Origin: a virus
Strand: one strand, 5' to 3'
Length of the DNA: 30,652 nucleotides
IMG/VR virus record: IMGVR_UViG_3300031638_000009
Span: 1-30,652 of that record
Shown: positions 25,421-30,652 of the stretch, piece after piece
Numbering within the stretch: position 1 is the first letter of the stretch
How the letters are laid out: the number at the start of each line of letters is the position of its first letter
The notes under the pieces: model-generated
The model's input: only the letters and a program-made list of their open reading frames with translations
What the model was told of the DNA's origin: nothing
Database searches by the model: none
Made by a program: the position numbers and the translations under genes

Positions 25421-25716
25421 GTATTTTGAGTGAGATGGTCGTGTTTACCCGCGATTATCTCACTCACTCTGCCACCATCTATGCCATACATTATGCCTAG
25501 CTGATCGCATGAGAGGTCTGGATAATCTCTGGACTTGCCCTGCACTCCGTTTACCTTTTCTGCGGTAACTGGGTCTCGGTAGTTGTACGCACGGCGAGGC
25601 TTCGTAATCTCGCGTGTCATCAAGCGAAGGGCTTGGCGGATCGCTTCTTGCTGATCGTAGTTCCGATCAAGAAGGTCTTCTAAAATTTTACGTGCTTCTG
25701 GTATATTACTTGCCAT
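25417..25716 (-). CDS. Small HTH-like protein
   Basis: 99 residues, last gene of the minus-strand operon. It overlaps the upstream gene by 11 nt, with GGAGG in its SD region. The N-terminal half is helical and charged. The C-terminus at about 69-92 (SCDQLGIMYGIDGGRVSEIIAGKHDH) has the helix-turn-helix pattern of small phage DNA-binding proteins (L-x-x-x-Y-G-I/V-x-x-G-R-V-S-x-I-I-x-G-K). The middle, KPRRAYNYRDPVT, is basic. A regulatory or DNA-contact role is inferred. Its stop overlaps the end of the giant virion gene by 4 nt in convergent orientation. Confidence 0.65.
   Translation of the reverse strand: MASNIPEARKILEDLLDRNYDQQEAIRQALRLMTREITKPRRAYNYRDPVTAEKVNGVQGKSRDYPDLSCDQLGIMYGIDGGRVSEIIAGKHDHLTQNT
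25427..25466. terminator. Convergent-junction hairpin (possible terminator)
   Basis: 10-bp perfect inverted repeat TGAGTGAGAT (25427-25436) / ATCTCACTCA (25457-25466) with a 20-nt loop. It lies just after the giant gene on the plus strand and inside the last codons of the minus-strand HTH gene. No T-tract follows on the plus strand, so it is not a canonical terminator. Its location where two convergent transcription units meet suggests transcript-end formation or stabilisation. Confidence 0.45.
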
Positions 25717-26008
25717 TTTGGTTCACCTCCACTGCTTCCCATCCTGCACCCACATACCCTGCGATGTCGCACCAAGTGTCAAACTTTGTGGGTGATGTCG
25801 TCATTCGGCTTAACTTTACTGCGATCATTGTCATCGCCACGTCAGAGCAGCTAATAGCTACATCTTCTTTTAATACTGGCTTCAGAAGTATGGTCATCAT
25901 ATCCGCGATATCTTGGAAGTTCTCGGCGGGTTCGCCGTACTCTTGATTTCGATCAGCGTTGATGATCCGAAGAGCTTCGGTCAGCGGTAGGTCTCTTGCT
26001 TTAGACAT
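25706..26008 (-). CDS. DUF6378-like phage protein
   Basis: 100 residues. The pattern A-x-x-I-I-N-x-D-R-x-x-x-Y-G-E/D-P-x-E-N-F, then I-A-D-M-M, a D-V-A-x-x-M-I-A-V-K-L-S-R helix and a final D-x-W-C-D-I-A-G-Y-V-G-x-G matches what I know as DUF6378. That is a widespread small phage protein family with an R...YG motif and a K-x-x-R helix. The helical-bundle look and the acidic/Arg pattern recall MazG-like nucleotide pyrophosphatases, but I cannot show the catalytic E-x-x-E motif, so no activity is claimed. It overlaps both neighbours (11 nt and 8 nt). Confidence 0.7.
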   Translation of the reverse strand: MSKARDLPLTEALRIINADRNQEYGEPAENFQDIADMMTILLKPVLKEDVAISCSDVAMTMIAVKLSRMTTSPTKFDTWCDIAGYVGAGWEAVEVNQNGK

Positions 26009-26231
26009 GAGTGGTTTTCCCCATGCGTACGGCGTCGATCTCTAGCTGGGTAGCCAAACACTTCAGTTCTACGAGCCGCTCCTTCTCGTGGCGCAGCTTC
26101 GTACGCGCGCGGTGCACATCGTCTGGGTCAACCGGATCAAGCGCCTCGATGCGGTCAAAGATGCTTTCGATCTCTGCTTCCTTGCGGATGATACCCTGAC
26201 GGGCGATGCTCAGTTCGTTTAGTGTATCCAT
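26001..26231 (-). CDS. Short coiled-coil protein of unknown function
   Basis: 76 residues, nearly all helix: an ARQGIIRKEAEIESIFDRIEAL helix, a short loop with DPVDPDD, then a second charged helix (VHRARTKLRHEKERLVELKCLATQLEIDAVRM). A helical hairpin or coiled coil is likely. It starts in a TAATG overlap with the exonuclease stop, so it may be an accessory of the recombination proteins. No family recognised. Confidence 0.65.
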   Translation of the reverse strand: MDTLNELSIARQGIIRKEAEIESIFDRIEALDPVDPDDVHRARTKLRHEKERLVELKCLATQLEIDAVRMGKTTHV

Positions 26232-27058
26232 TAGGTTTTCTCCGTGGGTCTGAGCATTTCATATTCGCCGCAAACTTCTACGGCCTCTCGGTTCGTTAGT
26301 TTGCACGTCCAGCCGCCGTCCTTGTTGGCGAAGCTGTTCGTACAAAAGTGACAGGCGGGAGTAACGTCTGGGATTTCCCAGCAACTTTTCCTTTTAAAGC
26401 ACGACTTGCAGTTCCAGCTTTCTGGTTCGGTTGCGCATCGTCCCGCCTGCCCATCAAGCGTAGCTTGTATCTTTATGTACATCGTGTCCCATTCTTCTTG
26501 ATCGAAGAGGACAACTTCAGCGTGATATTGAGAGTTATTTTTACAGTAAGATACAAACAAGCTACGCTCAATTCTCATCATCGCCATCATCATTTGCATC
26601 TGGCGATAATATTTTCTGTGCGAAACCTTCACACCGTACGAAACGGTTTTCTTAAAGTTCGCGTCGTTCATGCTTTTGATCTCAAGGATCATTGGACCCG
26701 TGCCGTCTTCGAAGTCGGCCAGCCCATCCGTGTTACAGACGACATGCCCACCAAGCCATTCTGCTCGGTGCTGCCTGCCTGTCACCTCGTCCTTTTCGTA
26801 CACCCGCAAGTTCGCTTTGTTCTTTAGATCGCGAACAACCCAGTCCTCGATCCTGTGCCCAGCAAAGAATATTCTTTTTAACTGTGGGTCAGGGTCAACG
26901 TCTGGAAACCCGCGCAGGGATAGAGCCATCTGTGCGATGCACTCAGTCCCCGCCATCGACGCGCCGATGTAGGCACGGGCTACGCCTCGGTCTTCGTTGG
27001 CGTAGCCTTCGTCGATGGCATCAATTAGTGCCTGAGCTTGTGGGTGTACTGGGTGCAT
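26231..27058 (-). CDS. PD-(D/E)XK exonuclease, Cas4/AddB-like with Fe-S cysteines
   Basis: 275 residues. Catalytic-site elements in order: HRIED (E71), TDG (D111) in GGHVVCNTDGLADF, EIK (E126 and K128) in ILEIKSMND, and the YYRQMQ helix (151-155) equivalent to the QxxxY motif of RecB-family nucleases. C40 (GTEC) together with C217, C220 and C226 (Cx2Cx5C) has the spacing of the iron-sulphur staple of AddB/Cas4-type nucleases. A further cysteine set (C236, C239, C252, C263) looks like a small metal-binding tail found in some phage exonucleases. The expected role is resection of DNA ends for recombination or replication. Genes for SSB and a RecA-like ATPase lie directly upstream in the same operon. 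Confidence 0.82.
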   Translation of the reverse strand: MHPVHPQAQALIDAIDEGYANEDRGVARAYIGASMAGTECIAQMALSLRGFPDVDPDPQLKRIFFAGHRIEDWVVRDLKNKANLRVYEKDEVTGRQHRAEWLGGHVVCNTDGLADFEDGTGPMILEIKSMNDANFKKTVSYGVKVSHRKYYRQMQMMMAMMRIERSLFVSYCKNNSQYHAEVVLFDQEEWDTMYIKIQATLDGQAGRCATEPESWNCKSCFKRKSCWEIPDVTPACHFCTNSFANKDGGWTCKLTNREAVEVCGEYEMLRPTEKT

Positions 27059-27508
27059 TTAAAAGGGAATTTCATCGTCTAAGGGCGCACTTGAGCCGCT
27101 GGTCTGTGGCTTACCACCTGTGGGTGCAAAGTGATACGAGACCTTGCTATTGGTCTTTCCGTTGTACTCCTCGGATTTGACCATGATACCGACCTTCTTA
27201 CCCTTGAAGAAGGAAACGCTTGGGGCTTCGTTCCCGTCGCTTCCAAGGATCATAAGGAGCTCTTTCAGTTGCTTCTTGCCAATCTCTGTCGCAGCAGGCG
27301 AGTTGCCGTGAAAGACATAAATCCACTGACGAATACCGCCATCGTCGTTACTATATGATAGTACAAGACGCGCAGTGTTCTTAGCGTCGTCCCGCTCGAC
27401 GGACGCATCGGTTATAGTCACCTCATGCTTGCCGATTGGCAGAACTTTATTGCGCGAAACATCGACACCGGACAAATCCATGCCCTCTAATCCAAGAAAA
27501 TCACTCAT
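27059..27508 (-). CDS. ssb: Single-stranded DNA-binding protein (DUF669-type)
   Basis: 149 residues from the ATG at 27508, chosen because GGAG lies 9 nt upstream and the start overlaps the previous gene's stop; an ATG seven codons earlier exists. It begins MSDFLGLEG, then has beta-rich stretches of an OB-type fold (GKHEVTITDASVE, ARLVLSYSNDDGGIRQWIYVF, KKVGIMVKSEEYNG). It ends with the acidic tail DDEIPF, the hallmark C-terminal protein-interaction tip of SSBs. The middle GIRQWIYVFHGNSPAATEIGKKQLKELL resembles phage DUF669 proteins. Its job would be to cover ssDNA and recruit the neighbouring nuclease and ATPase. It sits between those two genes. Confidence 0.8.
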   Translation of the reverse strand: MSDFLGLEGMDLSGVDVSRNKVLPIGKHEVTITDASVERDDAKNTARLVLSYSNDDGGIRQWIYVFHGNSPAATEIGKKQLKELLMILGSDGNEAPSVSFFKGKKVGIMVKSEEYNGKTNSKVSYHFAPTGGKPQTSGSSAPLDDEIPF

Positions 27509-28292
27509 TTGTTGTTGCTCCATTTCCATTGTATTTGGCGAACTCTTTGTCGCTCATGTAGATACGTTCGATTAAATCAGTGACATCATCGCACTCCTCA
27601 AAGGGTGCGAGGCGGCGGTGAGGATCACGGGTCTTGCCGTGCCAGCCATTGACTTGATCTGTCACAAGATAACGACGTACGGCCATCTTGCCGTTCTGCT
27701 CGGAGGTCTTACGCACCAAGCAAAATACGTTGTCATACAGGGCAGGGATTAGCTTCTGCACCTTCTTCTGAACCATCATCGGCCAGTAGTTTGTCGTGCC
27801 GTTGTCGTCCGTCTCTTCAGCGGCCAGAGCGGTAATGAGTACGTGCATGTCCAGATCGCGCACCCACTTCAAAGCAGCGGTAATTTTGCGCTCGTAAAGG
27901 CTCCACTTCTCAAAACCGTTCTTCGCGTCAGCGCCAAGCTCGGCTTCGACATCTGCGAAGCACTTCTGAGAAAGCTCGGTCGCACTATCAATGGCAATCC
28001 ATTTGTAACCCGCTTCCTTAAACTCTTTGGACATGACAAACTTAGTCAGGTCTCGAAAGCTGTACTCGCCTTCCTTCGTGGGTCGGTCGAAGGTGGTGAA
28101 CGGAAGGTAATCGCAAGCGATGTCTGCGATGGACGACAGCCCACTTTCGCCCGATAGGATCAGACCTTTGCCAAAACGCTTGGCGTAGTTAGCGCACTGT
28201 GTAGTCTTGCCCGAACCGTGCATTCCGTACACCAGCGTCTTACTGGCTCCGACGACACTAATGTCGTTAGTTTTGAGTGGAGTAATCTTCAT
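27501..28292 (-). CDS. Sak4/RecA-like ATPase (AAA_24 type)
   Basis: 263 residues from the ATG at 28292 (AAAGG 7 nt upstream; ATGA overlap of 4 nt with the preceding gene's stop). Walker A is GMHGSGKT (23-30) and Walker B is WIAIDSATE (98-106, D102). It also carries LSGESGLSSI, TKEGEYSFRD and a beta strand MHVLITALAAEE (149-160). This is the short-RecA phage form found as Sak4 single-strand annealing ATPase (PF13479), which works with an SSB. The SSB gene is immediately downstream, supporting that role. It has no visible DNA-binding extension. Alternative: a replication accessory ATPase. Confidence 0.82.
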   Translation of the reverse strand: MKITPLKTNDISVVGASKTLVYGMHGSGKTTQCANYAKRFGKGLILSGESGLSSIADIACDYLPFTTFDRPTKEGEYSFRDLTKFVMSKEFKEAGYKWIAIDSATELSQKCFADVEAELGADAKNGFEKWSLYERKITAALKWVRDLDMHVLITALAAEETDDNGTTNYWPMMVQKKVQKLIPALYDNVFCLVRKTSEQNGKMAVRRYLVTDQVNGWHGKTRDPHRRLAPFEECDDVTDLIERIYMSDKEFAKYNGNGATTNE

Positions 28293-28711
28293 GATTGAAC
28301 CTTTATAGTTGGTGCGCCACATCCGATTGTGAGCGCTTTTTTCAAAACTTCCTGCACGTTAAGCGGCGCAGCATCTAACTTCTTGCGATCAACTGTGAAG
28401 GACTGTGAGACGCAATCGGGCAGGCCGCTTGCTTCGTACGTATCTTTCAACAACTTTTTGTCCCAAACAAATTTCTCAGGAATACGGACGACAAGTGTAC
28501 GACCATCCTCCATTTCAATAGCGAACTCGCCCACTTCTTCGGGTAAGTCTGCGACCAAAATTTCTTTGATATAATCCAATGAGACCTTCGCAACATCAAG
28601 TTTCGCAAGGCAATCAGCGTATTGCTGTGCGGCTTGTTTTAATCTTGCTGATTTTGGGGGCTGCGGAGCGGGGAGCCAAATGTCTCCGAATATTAGGCCG
28701 TCTTCCTTCAT
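28289..28711 (-). CDS. Unknown protein at the head of the recombination operon
   Basis: 140 residues; SD AAAGGA about 7 nt upstream of the ATG. N-terminal LIFGDIWLPAPQPPKSARLKQ, a long helix (AAQQYADCLAKLDVAKVSLDYIKEIL), a beta-like part (GEFAIEMEDGRTLVVRIPEKFVWD) and a C-terminal SFTVDRKKLDAAPLNVQEVLKKALTIG. I do not recognise the family; proteins with this helix-plus-beta layout are seen next to recombination genes of other phages. It is the first gene in the minus-strand operon, so it is made first and in the greatest amount. Confidence 0.7.
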   Translation of the reverse strand: MKEDGLIFGDIWLPAPQPPKSARLKQAAQQYADCLAKLDVAKVSLDYIKEILVADLPEEVGEFAIEMEDGRTLVVRIPEKFVWDKKLLKDTYEASGLPDCVSQSFTVDRKKLDAAPLNVQEVLKKALTIGCGAPTIKVQS

Positions 28712-28803
28712 GAGGTTGTCCTTTGAGATTAAATTTTAAAACATAAGTTGTGCCTGAGTATCGTATATGTTACGCCGTTAGTTGTTGCAAGAGGAAAAAA
28801 ACA
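28712..28803. promoter_or_regulatory. Divergent control region with three direct repeats
   Basis: 92 nt between two divergent genes, AT-rich in the middle (TTAAATTTTAAAACATAAG). Three related direct repeats: GTTGTCCTTTGAG (28715-28727), GTTGTGCCTGAG (28747-28758) and GTTGTTGCAAGAG (28781-28793), starting 32 and 34 nt apart. They could be operator sites for the adjacent HTH protein. The third includes the SD (AGAGGA) of the plus-strand HTH gene. Both operons must be initiated here or nearby; the sigma-70 boxes are not clear enough to place. Confidence 0.5.
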
Positions 28804-29088
28804 ATGCGCTTCAAAATAAAAGAACTAATTGACGATCTCGGCGGCGCGCCATCTCTGGCTAAGAAGCTGAACGTATGCCGTACGATCCCGTACGGGTGGA
28901 TACGTCGCGACTTCATTTCCTCCACTTATCTTTCACAAATTAAGGAGGTCTGGCCGTTGGTCGATCTCAATTCATACTTCAAATCGGAGAAGCTAAATGA
29001 AGACGACGCTAGAGGAAGCACTGGAATTACTGGATCGCGGCTGGGCAGTGATACCCATCCTGCCGGAGACAAAAAGACCCGCAGTTAA
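28804..29088 (+). CDS. Small HTH transcriptional regulator-like protein
   Basis: 94 residues from the ATG at 28804 (AAGAGGA about 8 nt upstream; the longer frame from 28750 has no SD). The core at 5-45 (IKELIDDLGGAPSLAKKLNVCRTIPYGWIRRDFISSTYLSQIK) is a Cro/C1-like helix-turn-helix of the L-G-G-x-x-x-L-A-x-K-L-N-V-x-R-x-x-x-Y-x-W-x-R-R type known from phages. It is followed by LNSYF. The last 30 residues are written in a frame that overlaps the primase start (92 nt) and are Gly/Ser/Thr-rich, so the useful domain probably ends near residue 64. It could control the divergent early operons; the direct repeats upstream are candidate sites. Confidence 0.75.
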   Translation: MRFKIKELIDDLGGAPSLAKKLNVCRTIPYGWIRRDFISSTYLSQIKEVWPLVDLNSYFKSEKLNEDDARGSTGITGSRLGSDTHPAGDKKTRS

Positions 29089-30652
29089 GTGGGGCCACTA
29101 CTGCGATGAGCTAAAGCTACCCACAGAAGATGAAGTAATAGAGTGGTTCGAGCGTTGGCCCGAAGCAAGCATTGCTGTAATCACTGGCCCGTTGTCTGGT
29201 TTGGTGATTGTCGATTGCGATAACGAGGACGCCTTGGCTGAGGCCACGCGGCTGGGCATGACGAAGACGCCGATTAAAGTACGTACAAAAAAAGGCTGGC
29301 ACTTTTACTTTAAGTTCCCGACGGGCTCTGAATGGATAAAAAACAGGGTCGGCGCTGATGGCAACGACGTGGACTGGCCCAGATGCGATGGCTTGGACTT
29401 GCGCGGAAGCAAGGGCTACGCTGTCGCTCCGCCCAGCAAGAACTATCAATGGGTGGTAAGCGAGGGCTCAGATCACGACGACCTCCCAATGTACGCTCCA
29501 CCCTTACTCGCTCCAGTCACAATTGCCGCAAACGTAGTGGACTTCAATCAATGGAAGTTCGAGGGCATGTCCCTTCACGACGTGAAGTTGACCAAGCCCA
29601 TCTGGGATCGCACGCAAGAGCTTGTGGATCGGATCGGAAAGCTGCCAGAGGGCGGAGGCAATGGTCGTGATGACCGACTATATAAGTACATATCAAGTTT
29701 GGCAGGGCAGGGACGTGGATTAGAGGGGCTTACCGATGGTGCGAATGACTTCATGGAAGCGTTCTTTCAGAGCAACCTAGCTGATGATAAGGTTCTCCAG
29801 ATGTGCGAACGAGCGCTTGAGAACGAGCTACGCAAGGGCAACCTTCCGATGGACCTTGAGCCAGCAGAGGAAGAAGAGAAGCCACGCAAGTACAAGCCAA
29901 TCACGACCGCCGACCTTGATGACTTACGTGAGTACGTCGCGGGTATGGAGTTCTACATTGACCCCATTGTTCCTACGAAGGGGACCATCCTACAGGTATT
30001 CGGATACTCAGGTCATGGCAAATCAATGTTCGTACGCCACCTGTTATATGCAGCAGCCGCAGGACAGCACAGGTTCGGCCCCTTCGATCTTGGTCAGAAG
30101 TCTCGCGTTCTCTACTTCGATTTCGAGAACAGCCGTGCAAACGTCGCGAACTTTCTTGATCGCAGCAAGCGTTCGTTCGGTGATGCGGGTGACAACTTTA
30201 TGATCTGGGCACCGTTCAACGATGAGCACAGCATGAACCTGATGACGGAGGAGGGCGTACGAAACTTCCAAGCATGGATCAAAGCAGTACGCCCGACCCA
30301 CGTTGTGATCGACACGATCCGTTCTGCGTTTCCAGGTTTGCAAGAAAACAGCGCCGAGCAATGGAGCCACATCAACCAGCTTTGCCTAAAGATGCGTAAC
30401 GCTGGCCTTGCTGTCTGGTTACTACATCACAGCAACAAGCCGAGCGAAGGCACAGCTTCGGGTCGTGAGGCGGGGAGCTCAAACCAGCTTACCGTCCTTG
30501 AGACCCAGATTAAAATAACGCAAGTGTTCTGGGATAAAGAGACAGCCGAGGTGAAGGCTGGTCTATTCGAGGGCGACATTCCCAACTCGCCGTTCCATTC
30601 GTTGTCGTCCAAACCCGCGCTCGATGACAACGAACGGCTGGACGTGATGATG
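28997..30652 (+). CDS. Bifunctional primase-polymerase / RecA-like helicase (3' truncated)
   Basis: 552 residues visible, open to the window edge. ATG at 28997 with GGAG 7 nt upstream. Residues 1-150 form a PrimPol domain (PF09250 type): ALELLDRGWAVIPILPETKRPA, the DxD pair in LVIVDCDNEDA (D73, D75), KGWHFYFKFP (H102) and LRGSKGYAVAPPS. A linker follows (about 215-310). The second half is a RecA-like ATPase with Walker A GYSGHGKS (336-343), LYFDFEN, Walker B HVVIDTIRSAFPG (D439) and VWLLHHSNKP, as in RepA/AAA_25 replicative helicases. The enzyme would both prime and unwind DNA at the phage replication fork. It overlaps the HTH gene by 92 nt. The C-terminus is not in the window. Confidence 0.88.
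   Translation, partial: MKTTLEEALELLDRGWAVIPILPETKRPAVKWGHYCDELKLPTEDEVIEWFERWPEASIAVITGPLSGLVIVDCDNEDALAEATRLGMTKTPIKVRTKKGWHFYFKFPTGSEWIKNRVGADGNDVDWPRCDGLDLRGSKGYAVAPPSKNYQWVVSEGSDHDDLPMYAPPLLAPVTIAANVVDFNQWKFEGMSLHDVKLTKPIWDRTQELVDRIGKLPEGGGNGRDDRLYKYISSLAGQGRGLEGLTDGANDFMEAFFQSNLADDKVLQMCERALENELRKGNLPMDLEPAEEEEKPRKYKPITTADLDDLREYVAGMEFYIDPIVPTKGTILQVFGYSGHGKSMFVRHLLYAAAAGQHRFGPFDLGQKSRVLYFDFENSRANVANFLDRSKRSFGDAGDNFMIWAPFNDEHSMNLMTEEGVRNFQAWIKAVRPTHVVIDTIRSAFPGLQENSAEQWSHINQLCLKMRNAGLAVWLLHHSNKPSEGTASGREAGSSNQLTVLETQIKITQVFWDKETAEVKAGLFEGDIPNSPFHSLSSKPALDDNERLDVMM

Noticed and set aside
26348-27180. Plus-strand open frames opposite the exonuclease
   Set aside because: The exonuclease on the other strand has full catalytic motifs and the plus frames look like random composition; shadows.
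1-30652. tRNA genes, integrase, transposase or attachment sites
   Set aside because: No cloverleaf-like segments, recombinase motifs or terminal repeats noticed in non-coding parts, which are all very short.

Overview
The window is about 30.6 kb of a tailed-phage genome, most likely a short-tailed (podovirus-like) marine phage of an alphaproteobacterium. The phage assignment rests on a continuous run of virion genes: tail assembly chaperone, scaffold, SU10-type major capsid protein, beta-propeller nozzle-like protein, fibre, and very large internal virion-type proteins. These are followed by a phage recombination/replication module. Three things point to a marine alphaproteobacterial host. 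GC content looks near 50%. Several small proteins resemble ones I know from marine phages. The CcrM/HinfI site GANTC is completely absent by my reading (about 120 expected). The layout is reminiscent of HMO-2011-type phages of SAR116/Roseobacter relatives, but that is an inference to be tested. Both edges are cut: a glycine-rich virion protein on the left and a primase-helicase on the right. Portal, terminase, lysis genes and DNA polymerase are not in this window.

Region 1 (1-3434, + strand): end of a glycine-rich virion protein, a tail assembly chaperone, a small unknown gene, a terminator, a 2OG-Fe(II) oxygenase, three consecutive lysine-rich mini-proteins, a helical unknown protein and the capsid scaffold. 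Region 2 (3435-4916): the major capsid gene, isolated between two strong hairpin terminators, each followed by the same decamer AGGGACGACT. Region 3 (4917-9942): an unknown virion-region protein, a head-tail adaptor candidate, the nozzle-like propeller, a tail fibre and a conserved virion-type protein. Region 4 (9954-16008): small genes, a GNAT acetyltransferase, a LysM protein with 64-residue tandem repeats, and two helical internal virion protein candidates. Region 5 (16070-25420): one giant protein of about 3,116 residues. It has Gly/Ala-rich hydrophobic segments near the N-terminus, an embedded HELAH zinc-metallopeptidase domain, a possible ADP-ribosyltransferase-like segment, and a C-terminal part typical of large phage inner-virion or polyvalent proteins.

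Region 6 (25417-28711, - strand) is a tightly overlapping operon of seven genes: an unknown protein, a RecA/Sak4-like ATPase, an SSB with the acidic tail DDEIPF, an Fe-S PD-(D/E)XK exonuclease, a coiled-coil protein, a DUF6378-like protein and a small HTH-like protein. Together it looks like a DNA recombination/replication module. Region 7 (28712-30652): a divergent control region, a small HTH protein, and a PrimPol-helicase whose start overlaps the HTH gene by 92 nt.

The genes are densely packed, mostly joined by TAATG or ATGA overlaps. No gene-free stretch exceeds about 205 nt. I saw no tRNA, CRISPR, transposon or integrase.
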